Source: Sneathiella litorea (GTDB lineage: Bacteria > Pseudomonadota > Alphaproteobacteria > Sneathiellales > Sneathiellaceae). Taken from it: DNA of 64,000 nucleotides. Positions 53,125 to 63,872 of the stretch are shown one piece after another (within the stretch, counting starts at the first letter, position 1; each line of letters opens with the position of its first letter). The notes under the pieces are model-generated. The model saw only the letters and a program-made list of their open reading frames with translations, had not been told where the DNA came from and made no database searches. The DNA is taken from assembly GCF_009882915.1 (NCBI RefSeq), contig NZ_WTUW01000002.1, forward strand, positions 929,059-993,058. The letters run 5' to 3'. Position numbers and translations under genes: made by a program.

Positions 53125-54467
53125 TTACGCCGTCCCCCGAGCTTAGACTTCTTGATCAGCCCTTCATATTGATGGGCAACAAGGTGGCTTTGAATCTGTG
53201 CGACCGTATCCATTGTCACAGAGACCACAATCAGGAGCGATGTACCGCCGAAGTAAAATGGAACCGCCCATTGTGAGACAAGTATTTCAGGAAGGATACA
53301 AACCAGGGAAAGATAGGCTGCACCAACAACTGTCAAACGGGTCAAAACATAATCAAGATATTCCGATGTCCGCTTACCTGGTCGAATGCCCGGTACAAAA
53401 CCGCCGTGCTTTTTCAGGTTATCCGCCGTGTCATCCGGGTTGAAGACAACAGCTGTATAGAAGAAGCAGAAGAACACAATCCCGGCGATATAGAGCATGA
53501 GATAGATCGGTTGCCCATGCCCCAGCATCGCCGTCAGCGTATTGAGCCAATCGGGACCACTGCCTGCACTAAAACTGGCGACCGTGGTTGGCATCAGCAA
53601 CAGAGACGATGCGAAGATCGGTGGAATAACACCAGCCGTATTAAGCTTCAACGGAAGATGGGAATTCTGCCCACCATATGTCTTGTTGCCCCGCTGCCGC
53701 TTTGGATACTGAATGAGGATCCGACGCTGAGCACGCTCCATGAAGACGATGAAGGCAATCACGGCAACGGCCATGACCATCAGCAACAAAATAACAAACG
53801 TAGACAGCGCACCTGTACGACCGAGTTCTAATGTACCGACGAGCGCACTTGGCAACTCCGCCACGATACCCGCGAAAATGATCAAGGAAATTCCATTACC
53901 TACGCCGCGCGCAGTAATCTGCTCACCGAGCCACATCAAGAAGACCGTGCCCGCAACCAGCGTCGCCACGGTTATCAGACGAAACTCCATACCCGGATTG
54001 ATAACGGCTGACTGCCCATTGGAGAGTGTCAAGCCCTCAATACCAGCAGCAATGCCATACCCTTGCAATGCCGCCAACAGAACCGTGCCGTAACGTGTGT
54101 ATTGGTTGATCTTCTTGCGTCCGGCTTCACCCTCTTTTTTGAGTTGCGCCATCTGCGGTGAAATCGAGGTCATCAACTGCATGATAATCGATGCAGAGAT
54201 ATAGGGCATGATATTGAGGGCGAAGATGGTCATCCGACCAAGAGCACCGCCCGCAAAAACGTCAAACATACCGAGGATGCCCCCGGAATTCTGCGCGAAC
54301 ACATCAGCCAGGATAGTGGGATCGACACCGGGAATCGGTATATATGTCCCGATCCGATAAACGATCAGGGCAAAGAGCGTGAACCATAAACGCTTCTTGA
54401 GTTCCGTTGCCTTGGAAAAGGCACCGAAACTCATGGTAGAAGCCATTTGCTCTGCTGCTGACGCCAT
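53121..54467 (-). CDS. secY: Preprotein translocase subunit SecY
   Basis: 448 residues, ten membrane helices. RIGTYIPIPGVDPTIL, the plug-adjacent MPYISASIIMQLMT, GNGISLIIFAGIVAELPSAL and QYPKRQRGNKTYGGQNSHLPLKLNTAGVIPPIFA are standard SecY motifs. It forms the protein-conducting channel with SecE and SecG. It lies between rplO and adk as in most spc operons. Confidence 0.98.
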   Translation of the reverse strand: MASAAEQMASTMSFGAFSKATELKKRLWFTLFALIVYRIGTYIPIPGVDPTILADVFAQNSGGILGMFDVFAGGALGRMTIFALNIMPYISASIIMQLMTSISPQMAQLKKEGEAGRKKINQYTRYGTVLLAALQGYGIAAGIEGLTLSNGQSAVINPGMEFRLITVATLVAGTVFLMWLGEQITARGVGNGISLIIFAGIVAELPSALVGTLELGRTGALSTFVILLLMVMAVAVIAFIVFMERAQRRILIQYPKRQRGNKTYGGQNSHLPLKLNTAGVIPPIFASSLLLMPTTVASFSAGSGPDWLNTLTAMLGHGQPIYLMLYIAGIVFFCFFYTAVVFNPDDTADNLKKHGGFVPGIRPGKRTSEYLDYVLTRLTVVGAAYLSLVCILPEILVSQWAVPFYFGGTSLLIVVSVTMDTVAQIQSHLVAHQYEGLIKKSKLGGRRK

Positions 54468-54514
54468 TTGAAATTTCTCCCGAAGGTACGACTAAGGCCG
54501 CCCCACCGATGTAT

Positions 54515-54994
54515 TTACTCGCTTTTTGCCGGGCTTGGCGCCAGGATCGTTACTTTTCCGCCTGCCTTCTCAACCGCTTCAAGTGCGGTTTTGGACGCAC
54601 CCGCGACTTCAAAGCTGGCTTTGGCTTTCAATTCACCTTTTGCAAGCAAACGAACACCATCACCAATTTTTCCAACAACGCCGGCTTCCTGTAACAACGC
54701 CGCCGTGATTGTTGCTTTCGGATCCAGTTTGCCCGCATCAATCGCGGCCTGAACACGACCAAGATTCGCAACAGCAAAATTCTTGCTGAAAATGTTCTTG
54801 AATCCACGTTTCGGCAACCGCCGATAAATTGACATCTGGCCGCCTTCAAATCCTTTGATGGCAACGCCGGAACGTGATTTCTGACCCTTCTGACCGGATC
54901 CGGAGGTTTTACCCTTTCCGGAACCAATACCCCGACCGACGCGCATCCGATTCTTGGTGCTGCCTTCGTTATCGGCAAGTTGATTTAAACGCAT
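54515..54994 (-). CDS. rplO: 50S ribosomal protein L15
   Basis: 159 residues from ATG 54994 ([32 protein letters not shown]). The glycine/lysine-rich N-terminus threads into 23S rRNA, and [17 protein letters not shown] is diagnostic. An in-frame TTG two codons earlier is less likely given AAGGA spacing. 47 bp precede secY. Confidence 0.97.
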   Translation of the reverse strand: MRLNQLADNEGSTKNRMRVGRGIGSGKGKTSGSGQKGQKSRSGVAIKGFEGGQMSIYRRLPKRGFKNIFSKNFAVANLGRVQAAIDAGKLDPKATITAALLQEAGVVGKIGDGVRLLAKGELKAKASFEVAGASKTALEAVEKAGGKVTILAPSPAKSE

Positions 54995-55027
54995 GTTCAA
55001 TATTCCTTAATCAGACCGGTTGTGGCT

Positions 55028-55216
55028 TTATTTGGCCTCTTCAACCTGTACCAGATGATTTACCTTGCGGATCATGCCGCGAACGGCGTCGGTGTCTTCA
55101 ACCTCGACCGTCCGGTGCATTTTGTTTAGTCCAAGGCCAACCAACGTCGCCCGCTGGCTTTTCGGACGGCCAATCGGACTACCCGTCTGGGTGACTTTGA
55201 TCGTTGATTTAGCCAT
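55028..55216 (-). CDS. rpmD: 50S ribosomal protein L30
   Basis: 62 residues from ATG 55216 ([21 protein letters not shown]), with the conserved [32 protein letters not shown]. The open frame extends ten codons further, but the L30 family starts here. Overlaps the end of rpsE by 8 bp. Confidence 0.96.
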   Translation of the reverse strand: MAKSTIKVTQTGSPIGRPKSQRATLVGLGLNKMHRTVEVEDTDAVRGMIRKVNHLVQVEEAK

Positions 55217-55760
55217 CGACCTTTTCCTTTCCTGCATCGGCGCCACGGCGACCCACTACTTCGGAGACTTTCTTGCCGCGTTTCGCTGCAATCATTCTCG
55301 GGGAGTTCATCGCCTTCAGGGCTTCAAACGTCGCCTTGACCATGTTGTACGGGTTCGATGTCCCGATAGACTTGGTCACAACGTCCTGCACACCCAGGGT
55401 TTCAAAAACAGCACGCATCGGTCCGCCAGCAATAATACCAGTACCTGCAGGAGCTGAGCGAAGAACCACACGGCCCGCACCAAAGCGGCCCTGCACATCA
55501 TGATGTAGTGTCCGGCCTTCCCGCAGCGGGACACGAACCATGTTACGTTTGGCAGCTTCCGTTGCCTTACGAATCGCTTCCGGAACCTCACGGGCTTTAC
55601 CATGACCATAGCCAACGCGGCCTTTCTGGTCTCCGGCAACAACCAATGCCGCAAAGCCGAACCGACGTCCGCCTTTAACAACTTTGGCAACACGGTTAAT
55701 ATAAACCAGTTTATCGACGAATTCTGAATCGCCTTTATCGTTTTGTTCAGGTCTCAACAT
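55209..55760 (-). CDS. rpsE: 30S ribosomal protein S5
   Basis: 183 residues. [26 protein letters not shown] is the S5 N-terminal double-stranded-RNA-binding domain, and [51 protein letters not shown] the C-terminal domain. ATG 55760 with AGGGG upstream is preferred to a TTG two codons earlier. S5 guards decoding accuracy; the gene follows rplR by 11 bp. Confidence 0.97.
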   Translation of the reverse strand: MLRPEQNDKGDSEFVDKLVYINRVAKVVKGGRRFGFAALVVAGDQKGRVGYGHGKAREVPEAIRKATEAAKRNMVRVPLREGRTLHHDVQGRFGAGRVVLRSAPAGTGIIAGGPMRAVFETLGVQDVVTKSIGTSNPYNMVKATFEALKAMNSPRMIAAKRGKKVSEVVGRRGADAGKEKVDG

Positions 55761-55771
55761 CGTCAATTCCC

Positions 55772-56134
55772 CTAGAAGGACAAGCCGCCCTCACGGGCAG
55801 CATCGGCAAGGGCTTTGACCCGGCCATGATATTTGTAACCGCCGCGATCAAACGCGACTTCCTTAACGCCAGCCTTGATGGCCCGCTCAGCAATCAACTT
55901 GCCAATTGCCGCAGCAGCTTCCTTGTTGCCGCCACCCTTCAACGTGCTGCGCAGGTCCTTTTCGAGGCTGGAGGCAGACGCGATGGTCTTGCCCTGAGCG
56001 TCATCAATAACCTGAACATAGATCTGCTGAAGCGTACGGTGTACAGACAGCCTTGGGCGGCCAGAAGACACCTTGCGAAGCTGGGTCCGATTTCTCCGCC
56101 GACGGCGGTCGAACAATTCTTTTGAGTTTGCCAT
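55772..56134 (-). CDS. rplR: 50S ribosomal protein L18
   Basis: 120 residues with the basic N-terminus [37 protein letters not shown] and the [30 protein letters not shown] ending that defines L18, a 5S rRNA-binding protein. Between rplF (9 bp gap) and rpsE. Confidence 0.97.
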   Translation of the reverse strand: MANSKELFDRRRRRNRTQLRKVSSGRPRLSVHRTLQQIYVQVIDDAQGKTIASASSLEKDLRSTLKGGGNKEAAAAIGKLIAERAIKAGVKEVAFDRGGYKYHGRVKALADAAREGGLSF

Positions 56135-56143
56135 AATCGGTTC

Positions 56144-56677
56144 CTACTTCTTCTTGCCTTCTTTGCGGAAGATATACTCATCCGCATATTTGACACCCTT
56201 GCCCTTATAAGGCTCTGGCTTCCGATAAGACCGGATAACGGCCGCTACCTGGCCTACCCGCTGCTTGTCAGCACCAGAAATCTCAATAACAGTCGGCTGA
56301 GGACATTTAATCTCAATACCATCCGGTATCGGGAAATCAACGTCATGGCTAAAACCGAGGTTAAGCTTCAGCGTCTTGCCCTGCACCGCAGCACGATAAC
56401 CAACGCCAACGACTTCCAAAGTCTTTGTGAAGCCAGTCGAGACACCTTCAACGAGGTTGCTCAACAGCGTCCGCTGTAAGCCCCACATTTGACGGCCACG
56501 AGTACTGTTCGTACGCGGCTTTACCCAGATTTGGTCGTCTTCACGATTAACGACGACATCATCCACAAAGGTCATGCTTAGCACACCTTTGCTGCCTTTT
56601 ACGGTAACATCGCTACCGGAAAGCTGAACATCAACGCCAGAAGGGATCGTAACCGGATGTTTTCCAATTCGAGACAT
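56144..56677 (-). CDS. rplF: 50S ribosomal protein L6
   Basis: 177 residues in two similar domains. It starts [17 protein letters not shown] and ends [27 protein letters not shown], both hallmarks. It lies near the sarcin-ricin loop and the GTPase centre. Gap to rpsH is 8 bp. Confidence 0.97.
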   Translation of the reverse strand: MSRIGKHPVTIPSGVDVQLSGSDVTVKGSKGVLSMTFVDDVVVNREDDQIWVKPRTNSTRGRQMWGLQRTLLSNLVEGVSTGFTKTLEVVGVGYRAAVQGKTLKLNLGFSHDVDFPIPDGIEIKCPQPTVIEISGADKQRVGQVAAVIRSYRKPEPYKGKGVKYADEYIFRKEGKKK

Positions 56678-56685
56678 GATACCTC

Positions 56686-57084
56686 CTAGTACAATTTACA
56701 GAGTACTTCGCCGCCAACGTTGGCATCACGTGCCTCATTGTCCGACAAAACACCGCTCGGGGTGGATAGAATGGCTACGCCCAGACCGTTACGAACAGTC
56801 GGCAAATCCTTCACGCCTTTATAAACACGGCGACCAGGTTTGGATATCCGGCTGACATGCTCAATCACGCCCTTGCCCTGATAATACTTCAGCTCAATCG
56901 TAACTTCCGGCTTGCCCTTTTCAGGTTCAGCAACTTCGTATCCACGAATAAAACCTTCACGTTTAAGTGCTTCAAGAACATTTAACCGCAATTTAGATGA
57001 CGGGCTCTTGATCGAGCCTTTCATAGCGCGCTGACCGTTACGAATACGGGTCAGCATATCGCCAAGGGGATCACTTAATGACAT
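56686..57084 (-). CDS. rpsH: 30S ribosomal protein S8
   Basis: 132 residues: [49 protein letters not shown] and the C-terminal [30 protein letters not shown], the central-domain 16S rRNA binder and, in E. coli, the repressor of the spc operon. Whether it regulates here cannot be seen. Confidence 0.97.
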   Translation of the reverse strand: MSLSDPLGDMLTRIRNGQRAMKGSIKSPSSKLRLNVLEALKREGFIRGYEVAEPEKGKPEVTIELKYYQGKGVIEHVSRISKPGRRVYKGVKDLPTVRNGLGVAILSTPSGVLSDNEARDANVGGEVLCKLY

Positions 57085-57096
57085 TTCTGTATCTCC

Positions 57097-57402
57097 CTAC
57101 CAGCTCGACTTAACCATGCCCGGAATTTGACCATTGGACGCCATGTCGCGCAGGCCAATACGGGATAGTTTCAATTTGCGATAAACACCACGTGGACGAC
57201 CTGTCAGCTCGCAGCGATTGCGAACGCGGGTCTTCGAGGAATTCCGTGGCAACTCAGCCAGTTTCAATCGCGCCGCAAAACGCTCTTCCTGCGGCAGCTC
57301 TTCATTCTTGCTGATTGCCTTCAGCTCAGCGCGCTTGGTCTCATATTTTTCAACCAAACGGCGGCGCTTCTGGTCTCTCTCGACAGCACTTTTTTTAGCC
57401 AT
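57097..57402 (-). CDS. rpsN: 30S ribosomal protein S14
   Basis: 101 residues, the long zinc-free type. It ends [41 protein letters not shown] with only one Cys, rather than the CxxC-x12-CxxC of the short zinc form. Part of the 30S head. Confidence 0.97.
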   Translation of the reverse strand: MAKKSAVERDQKRRRLVEKYETKRAELKAISKNEELPQEERFAARLKLAELPRNSSKTRVRNRCELTGRPRGVYRKLKLSRIGLRDMASNGQIPGMVKSSW

Positions 57403-57420
57403 TTCAATTAACTCCTAGGA

Positions 57421-57969
57421 TCAATTAATCTTGAACGGCATGCTGAACCCACTGAGAAGCTCACGTGCTTCTTCGTCAGTTTTAGCAGTCGTACAGATTA
57501 CGATATCCATTCCCCGTACATCCGTTACATCATCGTAATGGATTTCCGGGAAGACAATTTGTTCCTTCAGGCCCATGGCATAGTTACCACGACCATCGAA
57601 ACTCTTTTCGGAAACACCCCGAAAATCCCGTACACGTGGAAGCGCGATGTTGATCAACCGATCAAGAAATTCATACATCTGGCTCTTACGCAACGTTACT
57701 TTCGCACCAATCGGCATTCCTTCACGCAATTTGAAGGTTGCGACTGATTTTTTGGCATTTGTAACAACCGGCTTTTGACCGGAAATCTTGGCCAATTCGA
57801 CTTCGACCGATTTGATCTTCTTCGAATCAGCGACAGCTTCTCCGCAACCAACATTGATGACAATCTTATCCAGTTTTGGAATCTGCATCACGTTGCTATA
57901 GGCGAATTTTTCCTGGAGCTGCTTACGCACCTCCTCGTTATATAATGTTTTAAGTCTTGGCGTCGTCAT
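57421..57969 (-). CDS. rplE: 50S ribosomal protein L5
   Basis: 182 residues with [50 protein letters not shown] and [30 protein letters not shown]. It binds 5S rRNA and contacts P-site tRNA. 18 bp to rpsN. Confidence 0.97.
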   Translation of the reverse strand: MTTPRLKTLYNEEVRKQLQEKFAYSNVMQIPKLDKIVINVGCGEAVADSKKIKSVEVELAKISGQKPVVTNAKKSVATFKLREGMPIGAKVTLRKSQMYEFLDRLINIALPRVRDFRGVSEKSFDGRGNYAMGLKEQIVFPEIHYDDVTDVRGMDIVICTTAKTDEEARELLSGFSMPFKIN

Positions 57970-57980
57970 CGAACTGCCCT

Positions 57981-58304
57981 CTATACGTCAATGACTTCAC
58001 CGGAACGCTTGGCGAAGCGTACTTTCCGGCCGTCATCAAGATTCTTGTAACCTACACGGGTTGCCTTGCCATCTTTTGGATCCTGCAGGGCAACATTCGA
58101 GATATGGATCGCCGCTTCTTTTTCGACGATACCGCCCTGGTCTCCCTGCCTCGGTTTAGTATGGCGCTTGACCATATTGATGCCAGAAACGACAACACGG
58201 CGATTTGCCCGAAGAACACTTAGGACTTCACCCGTACGGCCCTTGTCCTTACCCGCGAGAACGACAACATTGTCGCCCTTTTTTACTGCGAATTTTTCAG
58301 CCAT
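57981..58304 (-). CDS. rplX: 50S ribosomal protein L24
   Basis: 107 residues. The KOW motif [23 protein letters not shown] opens the protein, followed by [33 protein letters not shown]. An assembly initiator protein. The start overlaps the rplN stop by one base (TAATG). Confidence 0.97.
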   Translation of the reverse strand: MAEKFAVKKGDNVVVLAGKDKGRTGEVLSVLRANRRVVVSGINMVKRHTKPRQGDQGGIVEKEAAIHISNVALQDPKDGKATRVGYKNLDDGRKVRFAKRSGEVIDV

Positions 58305-58672
58305 TAGAGAACCTCCGGCGCAAGGGAAATAATTTTCATATAATTCTTGCTTCTGAGCTCGCGCGTAACTGGACCGAAAATACGCGTTCCAACCGGCTCA
58401 CCCTGCTTGTTAATCAACACAGCAGCATTTGAATCAAAGCGAATAGCCGTCCCATCGGAACGGCGGATTTCCTTTTTCGTGCGCACGATGACAGCTCTTT
58501 GCACGTCACCTTTTTTGACACGGCCGCGCGGAATGGCTTCCTTGACAGAGACGACAATAACGTCCCCGATGGAAGCGGTTTTCCGTTTTGAACCGCCCAA
58601 AACTTTAATGCACTGCACCTGCCTCGCGCCGGAATTGTCGGCGACATCCAGGTTGGTTTGCATCTGAATCAT
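58304..58672 (-). CDS. rplN: 50S ribosomal protein L14
   Basis: 122 residues, [30 protein letters not shown] through [18 protein letters not shown], matching the family end to end. It forms bridge B8 with the 30S subunit. 48 bp lie between rpsQ and this gene. Confidence 0.98.
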   Translation of the reverse strand: MIQMQTNLDVADNSGARQVQCIKVLGGSKRKTASIGDVIVVSVKEAIPRGRVKKGDVQRAVIVRTKKEIRRSDGTAIRFDSNAAVLINKQGEPVGTRIFGPVTRELRSKNYMKIISLAPEVL

Positions 58673-58720
58673 AGTCGTTTACCTTCGTTTGGTATCAACA
58701 CTGTAAATTTAAGCGACGTT

Positions 58721-58945
58721 TTAAAGAACTTCCCAACGCTTCAGCTTGGAATAAGGGGCACATTCCTGAATACGGACTGTATCGCCTATCTTGAACTGAT
58801 TCTTTGCGTCATGGGCATGGTACTTTTTCGACTGGCCTATGTATTTCTTGTACAGCCGATGCATCACTTGACGATCGACTTTGACAACGACTGTCTGATC
58901 ATTTTTGTCGCTGACAACTGTTCCTTGCAGGATACGCTTTGGCAT
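58721..58945 (-). CDS. rpsQ: 30S ribosomal protein S17
   Basis: 74 residues with the OB-fold core [25 protein letters not shown] and [32 protein letters not shown] primary 16S rRNA binder. 11 bp after rpmC. Confidence 0.97.
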   Translation of the reverse strand: MPKRILQGTVVSDKNDQTVVVKVDRQVMHRLYKKYIGQSKKYHAHDAKNQFKIGDTVRIQECAPYSKLKRWEVL

Positions 58946-58956
58946 CGTTTTCTCTC

Positions 58957-59148
58957 CTAAGACGCAGCGTTTGCTGACATCACCGTTTTAATGCGGGCGA
59001 TGTCACGCCGCACCTGGCGTTGGCGCGTTGTATTTTCCAATTGGCCACTGGCTTTCTGGAAACGCAAATTAAATTGCTCCTTCTTCAACTGAAGCAATTC
59101 CGTTTTGAGTTCATCAGCCGTTTTGCCCAGTAAATCCTGTGCTTTCAT
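58957..59148 (-). CDS. rpmC: 50S ribosomal protein L29
   Basis: 63 residues from ATG 59148 ([36 protein letters not shown]), a helical hairpin near the exit tunnel that docks signal recognition particle and trigger factor. The ATG follows the rplP stop by 2 bp; an in-frame TTG two codons earlier is less likely. Confidence 0.97.
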   Translation of the reverse strand: MKAQDLLGKTADELKTELLQLKKEQFNLRFQKASGQLENTTRQRQVRRDIARIKTVMSANAAS

Positions 59149-59150
59149 GG

Positions 59151-59570
59151 TCAATTTCCTTCACCAATACGGGTCACGAAACGGGTCTTGATCGGCAATT
59201 TGGCCGATCCCCTCTCAAACGCCTCACGGGCAATTTCAAGCGGAACACCGTCTAGTTCGAACATAATTTTTCCAGGCTGAACACGAACCATCCAATATTC
59301 CGGAGATCCCTTACCCTTACCCATCCGAACTTCGGTTGGTTTCTTGGATACGGGGACATCCGGGAATATACGAATCCAGACACGTCCAGCACGTTTAATA
59401 TGGCGGGTTACCGCACGTCGAGTTGCCTCGATCTGCCGTGCCGTAATACGCCCGGGCTCAACAGCTTTCAGACCATAAGCGCCGAAGTTCAGCGTTGTAC
59501 CTGAAGTTGCTACTCCCTTCAAGCGCCCTTTGTGCGCTTTACGAAATTTTGTGCGCTTCGGTTGAAGCAT
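59151..59570 (-). CDS. rplP: 50S ribosomal protein L16
   Basis: 139 residues: [21 protein letters not shown] and GYGLK-like [26 protein letters not shown], with [24 protein letters not shown]. It helps position A-site tRNA in the peptidyl transferase centre. Gap of 16 bp after rpsC. Confidence 0.98.
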   Translation of the reverse strand: MLQPKRTKFRKAHKGRLKGVATSGTTLNFGAYGLKAVEPGRITARQIEATRRAVTRHIKRAGRVWIRIFPDVPVSKKPTEVRMGKGKGSPEYWMVRVQPGKIMFELDGVPLEIAREAFERGSAKLPIKTRFVTRIGEGN

Positions 59571-59586
59571 GACATCACCCCTTTAC

Positions 59587-60297
59587 TTAATTCCGACGGG
59601 CGCCAGGACGACCCGCAGGGCGGCCACCAGCCTGTTGTTTTTCTGCAATTTTATCCTGAGCCATTGGATCATGTTCCAGAATCTCACCTTTGTAGATCCA
59701 GACCTTGATCCCGATGATCCCATATGTGGTCAACGAGGACGCTGTTCCATAATCAATATTTGCCCGAAGAGTATGCAACGGCACACGGCCTTCACGATAC
59801 CACTCAGTCCGGGCGATCTCAGCACCGCCCAACCGGCCAGCACAATTAATCCGGATACCTTCGGCGCCAAGACGCAGGGCTGACTGAACAGCCCGCTTCA
59901 TTGCCCGACGGTAAGATACACGACGTGCCAACTGTTGGCCAATATTCTCGGCTACCAGCTTCGCATCGATTTCCGGCTTGCGAACTTCCACGATATTCAA
60001 ATGCACCTCTGAGGAGGTCATCTTGGCAATAGCAGAACGCAATTTTTCAATATCTGCGCCCTTCTTGCCAATAATCACACCCGGACGTGCGGAATAAATT
60101 GTGATCCGCGCCTTTTTAGCCGGGCGTTCGATCACGATCTTGCTGATGCCAGCCTGCTCCAGCTGCTTTTCGAGATATTCGCGAATGCGTACATCTTCAT
60201 GCAGGAGCTTGGCATAATCGTTTTTGGCGTACCAGCGCGAATCCCATGTCCGGTTAATGCCGACCCGAAGGCCAATTGGATTTACTTTTTGACCCAT
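59587..60297 (-). CDS. rpsC: 30S ribosomal protein S3
   Basis: 236 residues. [24 protein letters not shown], the KH domain [18 protein letters not shown] and the C-terminal [18 protein letters not shown] segment define S3, which forms part of the mRNA entry channel. The tail is Gly/Arg/Ala-rich ([14 protein letters not shown]). The start overlaps the rplV stop by one base. Confidence 0.98.
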   Translation of the reverse strand: MGQKVNPIGLRVGINRTWDSRWYAKNDYAKLLHEDVRIREYLEKQLEQAGISKIVIERPAKKARITIYSARPGVIIGKKGADIEKLRSAIAKMTSSEVHLNIVEVRKPEIDAKLVAENIGQQLARRVSYRRAMKRAVQSALRLGAEGIRINCAGRLGGAEIARTEWYREGRVPLHTLRANIDYGTASSLTTYGIIGIKVWIYKGEILEHDPMAQDKIAEKQQAGGRPAGRPGARRN

Positions 60298-60677
60298 TAC
60301 TCTTGCTCCTCGCGCTCACGAACAACAATCGTGATATTGCTGAAAGGTTTCAGGATCGGGCTTGACCGCCCCCGTCCCCGTGGCCGCATGCGCTTCATTA
60401 CCAATGACTTGCCTACATGAGCTTCGGAGACATAGAGTTGGTCTACATCCAGCTGATGATTGTTTTCCGCATTCGCAATGGCCGACTGCAACACTTTCTT
60501 CACTTCCGGCGCAATACCTCGTTTGGAAAAGCTCAGCTCAACCAGGGCCGCTTCCGCGGATTTGCCACGAATGAGGCCAGCTACGAGATTCAATTTCTGC
60601 GGGCTAACACGAATGCGGTTGCCGACGGCGCGCGCTTCCGTATCTGCTAACTGCCGCTTGAGAGACGGTTTACCCAT
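60297..60677 (-). CDS. rplV: 50S ribosomal protein L22
   Basis: 126 residues with [51 protein letters not shown] and the beta-hairpin [16 protein letters not shown] that lines the nascent peptide tunnel. Follows rpsS by 2 bp. Confidence 0.98.
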   Translation of the reverse strand: MGKPSLKRQLADTEARAVGNRIRVSPQKLNLVAGLIRGKSAEAALVELSFSKRGIAPEVKKVLQSAIANAENNHQLDVDQLYVSEAHVGKSLVMKRMRPRGRGRSSPILKPFSNITIVVREREEQE

Positions 60678-60679
60678 AA

Positions 60680-60958
60680 TTAATTTCTCCGAGCCTTTTT
60701 ATCAGCCGCATGGCCATAATATGTCCGTGAGGGAGAGAACTCCCCAAACTTGTGACCCACCATGTCCTCGTCCACCAGGACCGGAACGAACTTCTGGCCA
60801 TTGTATACGCCAAAGGTAAGCCCCACGAACTGAGGAAGAATTGTTGACCGGCGAGACCAGATCTTGATTACTTGTTTTCTGCCGCCCTGACGCGCAGCTT
60901 CTGCTTTCTTCAGCAGATAACCGTCGACAAAAGGACCTTTCCATACAGAACGTGCCAT
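60680..60958 (-). CDS. rpsS: 30S ribosomal protein S19
   Basis: 92 residues: [20 protein letters not shown] and [32 protein letters not shown] with [18 protein letters not shown]. It forms a complex with S13 in the 30S head. 9 bp after rplB. Confidence 0.98.
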   Translation of the reverse strand: MARSVWKGPFVDGYLLKKAEAARQGGRKQVIKIWSRRSTILPQFVGLTFGVYNGQKFVPVLVDEDMVGHKFGEFSPSRTYYGHAADKKARRN

Positions 60959-60967
60959 GTTGCGCTC

Positions 60968-61804
60968 CTACTTCTTCCGCTTGAGCGGACGGCGCCGCAT
61001 TATCATTTTATCCGTGGACTTGTTAGAACGAGTCCGTTTACCCTTCGTCGGAACACCCCATGGAGATACCGGATGGCGACCACCGGATGTCCGGCCTTCA
61101 CCACCACCATGTGGATGATCCACCGGGTTCATTGCAACACCGCGAACTGACGGGCGTTTACCGAGCCAACGGGACCGACCGGCCTTCGCAAGCTTGATGT
61201 TTTTCTGATCCGGGTTGGAGACAGCACCAACAGTTGCCATGCATTCACCCGACACAATCCGCTGTTCACCAGAAGCAAGACGGAGCTGAGCATAACCGGC
61301 ATCTTTACCAATCAGCTGAACATAGGTGCCTGCAGCACGTGCCATCTGGCCACCCTTACCCGGCTTCATCTCCACATTATGGATGATGGTACCGACCGGC
61401 ATGTTCTTCATCGGCATCGCATTGCCGGGCTTAATGTCGACATTCTTGCCGGAAACGACCTTGTCGCCCGCAGAAATACGCTGCGGCGCCAGAATGTAGG
61501 CTTGCTCGCCGTCTTCATAACGGATCAACGCGATAAATGCTGACCGGTTCGGGTCATATTCCAGCCGCTCTACCGTCGCGGACACATCAAACTTATTCCG
61601 TTTGAAATCCACAATACGGTAGGTCCGCTTATGTCCACCACCGCGACGACGCGCTGTGATACGGCCATAATTGTTACGACCGCCTTTTCCAGACAAACCC
61701 TCTGTCAGGGCCTTGACCGGCTTTCCCTTATGCAGGTCAGACCGATCAACAAGGATCAATCCACGCTGTGAAGGAGTTGTCGGTTTAAAGTTCTTCAACG
61801 CCAT
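60968..61804 (-). CDS. rplB: 50S ribosomal protein L2
   Basis: 278 residues with [20 protein letters not shown], an SH3-like barrel and the C-terminal [31 protein letters not shown] loop carrying the His residues near the peptidyl transferase centre. Needed for subunit association. Stop of rplW and start of rplB are 3 bp apart. Confidence 0.98.
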   Translation of the reverse strand: MALKNFKPTTPSQRGLILVDRSDLHKGKPVKALTEGLSGKGGRNNYGRITARRRGGGHKRTYRIVDFKRNKFDVSATVERLEYDPNRSAFIALIRYEDGEQAYILAPQRISAGDKVVSGKNVDIKPGNAMPMKNMPVGTIIHNVEMKPGKGGQMARAAGTYVQLIGKDAGYAQLRLASGEQRIVSGECMATVGAVSNPDQKNIKLAKAGRSRWLGKRPSVRGVAMNPVDHPHGGGEGRTSGGRHPVSPWGVPTKGKRTRSNKSTDKMIMRRRPLKRKK

Positions 61805-61807
61805 AGT

Positions 61808-62101
61808 TTAAATCCCCGCCGTCACATCGATGGCCTGCCCCTCGGCAAGGGTCACCACTGCCTTCTTGTAATCAGACCGTTTGCCAATATGGCCGCGAAA
61901 GCGCTTTACCTTACCTTTAGTCCGGTTGGTATTCACGTTCGTGACCTTGACATCAAACAGCTTTTCAACTGCTGCCTTGATCTGAGGTTTCGTCGCATCC
62001 AGTGCGACACGGAATGTCACCTGATTAAACTCTGATCCCATCGTGGACTTTTCAGTCACAACCGGGCCCAGCAGGATGTCGTATAGATTTTCCTGGTTCA
62101 T
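61808..62101 (-). CDS. rplW: 50S ribosomal protein L23
   Basis: 97 residues: [53 protein letters not shown] and [17 protein letters not shown], the protein that docks trigger factor and SRP at the tunnel exit. The start overlaps the rplD stop by four bases. Confidence 0.97.
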   Translation of the reverse strand: MNQENLYDILLGPVVTEKSTMGSEFNQVTFRVALDATKPQIKAAVEKLFDVKVTNVNTNRTKGKVKRFRGHIGKRSDYKKAVVTLAEGQAIDVTAGI

Positions 62102-62718
62102 TTGAGTCGAGCCTCCAGGCTTTCTACTGCACTCTTCGTCAACACAAGTGTGTCACGGCGAAGAATGTCATACACATTGGCGCCACTTGACGTCAGCAAG
62201 TCCACCTTCGGCAGGTTGCGGGCAGAAAGTGCAAAATTCTTTTCCATTTCCCCGCCATCCACGATCAAGATTGAGTCCCAACCGAGATCCTTGAACTTTC
62301 CGGCCATTACCTTGGTCTTGACGTCCTTGGCTTTCAATTCATCCACAACGATCAACTTGCCTTCGGCCTGTTTTGTGGACAGGGCAGTTTTCAACGCAAG
62401 CTTCCGAACCTTTTTCGGCAAGTCATGAGCATGGCTGCGAACAACCGGGCCATGAGCTACGCCACCACCACGTTGATGCGGCGCACGTTTCTGGCCCTGA
62501 CGGGCACGACCAGTGCCTTTTTGCTTGAACGGTTTTTGACCGGTACCGGAAACTTCCGCGACACCCTTAATCTTGTGGGTGCCAGACCGGCGAGCCGCCA
62601 ACTGATACCGCACCATGCGCTGCAGAAGATCAGCACGCGGCGCCAAGCCAAAGACCTCATCGGCAAGCTCAATATCGCCGGCCTTCTTGTTATCGAGGTT
62701 TATTACATTTACCTTCAT
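62098..62718 (-). CDS. rplD: 50S ribosomal protein L4
   Basis: 206 residues with the extended loop [30 protein letters not shown] that reaches into the tunnel, and the globular part LVVDELK-like [15 protein letters not shown] and [25 protein letters not shown]. In E. coli L4 represses the S10 operon; no leader resembling that element is discernible here. Confidence 0.97.
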   Translation of the reverse strand: MKVNVINLDNKKAGDIELADEVFGLAPRADLLQRMVRYQLAARRSGTHKIKGVAEVSGTGQKPFKQKGTGRARQGQKRAPHQRGGGVAHGPVVRSHAHDLPKKVRKLALKTALSTKQAEGKLIVVDELKAKDVKTKVMAGKFKDLGWDSILIVDGGEMEKNFALSARNLPKVDLLTSSGANVYDILRRDTLVLTKSAVESLEARLK

Positions 62719-62730
62719 CTCAGCCGTCCT

Positions 62731-63495
62731 TTACTCTTCCGTCGCCGTATCGGCAGCGGCAGTCTCTTCGGCAGGCGTATCTGCGTTTGCGGTTTCTTCA
62801 ACCGACTTCGCAGCCCCACCCTTTGCAACAAATGCGGCCGGGAAAGGAGCATTGTCTGGACGCGCCTTCTTTACTGCATCCGCAATATAAACCCAGGATC
62901 CCTTGGAACCTGGAACAGCTCCTCTTACCAAAACCAGACCGCGGTCCTTATCAGAAGAAACCACTTTCAGATTCTGCGTTGTTACCCGTGCTGCGCCCAT
63001 ATGACCGGCCATCTTCTTACCCTTGAAGACTTTACCTGGATCCTGACACTGTCCGGTAGAACCATGAGCACGATGAGATACAGACACACCATGGGTGGCC
63101 CGCATACCGCCAAAATTATGGCGCTTCATCGCCCCGGCAAAACCTTTACCGATACTGGTGCCGACGACATCGACAAACTGATCAGCTACAAAATGGTCAG
63201 CCGTGATTTCCGCACCGATATCGACGAAGCCATCGTCCTGAATACGGAATTCAGCCAGTTTCATTTTCGGCTCAACCTCGGCCTTCGCGAAATGTCCGCG
63301 CATTGCCTTATTGACGTTTTTGACTTTTGCTTTGCCAACCCCGACCTGCATGGCGTTATAACCATGCGTTTCGGTTGTCCGATGTGCGACGACCTGACAG
63401 TTGTCAACGGCCAGAACAGTAACAGGAATATGTGTACCGTCTTCCGAGAACACTCGGGTCATACCCAGTTTCTTTGCGATCAATCCACTACGCAT
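62731..63495 (-). CDS. rplC: 50S ribosomal protein L3 with low-complexity C-terminal tail
   Basis: 254 residues from ATG 63495 ([20 protein letters not shown]), preceded by GGGGTGA. The core includes [52 protein letters not shown]. After the normal L3 end (near [14 protein letters not shown]) there is a 25-30 residue Ala/Thr/Glu-rich repeat-like tail ([17 protein letters not shown]). An in-frame GTG three codons upstream overlaps the rpsJ stop and is a less likely start. Confidence 0.97.
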   Translation of the reverse strand: MRSGLIAKKLGMTRVFSEDGTHIPVTVLAVDNCQVVAHRTTETHGYNAMQVGVGKAKVKNVNKAMRGHFAKAEVEPKMKLAEFRIQDDGFVDIGAEITADHFVADQFVDVVGTSIGKGFAGAMKRHNFGGMRATHGVSVSHRAHGSTGQCQDPGKVFKGKKMAGHMGAARVTTQNLKVVSSDKDRGLVLVRGAVPGSKGSWVYIADAVKKARPDNAPFPAAFVAKGGAAKSVEETANADTPAEETAAADTATEE

Positions 63496-63500
63496 TTCGA

Positions 63501-63815
63501 TCACCCCAACAGCTTGATGGACACGTCTACGCCAGCGGCGAGGTCCAGTTTCATGAGCGCATCCACAGTCTGCGGCGTTGGCTCAACGATATCCAGGAGC
63601 CGCTTGTGCGTCCGGATTTCGAACTGCTCCCGCGACTTCTTGTCAATATGCGGGCCACGCAGGACCGTATACTTGTCAATATGCGTCGGCAACGGGATTG
63701 GTCCACGAACCTGAGCACCCGTACGCTTGGCGGTATTTACAATTTCACCTGTCGAGGCATCGAGAACACGATGATCATAAGCCTTCAGGCGGATGCGGAT
63801 ATTTTGGTTTTCCAT
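63501..63815 (-). CDS. rpsJ: 30S ribosomal protein S10
   Basis: 104 residues from ATG 63815 ([22 protein letters not shown]). [48 protein letters not shown] is invariant S10 sequence. Also NusE in antitermination complexes. It directly follows tuf, as in alphaproteobacterial str-S10 fusions. Confidence 0.98.
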   Translation of the reverse strand: MENQNIRIRLKAYDHRVLDASTGEIVNTAKRTGAQVRGPIPLPTHIDKYTVLRGPHIDKKSREQFEIRTHKRLLDIVEPTPQTVDALMKLDLAAGVDVSIKLLG

Positions 63816-63843
63816 TACTCTGGTCACTCCAGAAGAGAAACAA

Positions 63844-63863
63844 GACAGCCCCGAAGGGCTGTC
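63844..63863 (-). terminator. UUCG-tetraloop hairpin between tuf and rpsJ
   Basis: GACAGCCC and GGGCTGTC form a perfect 8-bp stem with a TTCG loop (minus strand), followed by the moderately T-rich TTGTTTCTCTT. Probably a partial terminator or processing site that tunes tuf against S10-operon expression. Confidence 0.65.
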
Positions 63864-63872
63864 GAAATTATA

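Noticed and set aside
62425..63714. Long plus-strand open frame of 429 codons
   Set aside because: It is antisense to rplD, rplC and rpsJ, all unmistakable genes, and has no recognisable domain.
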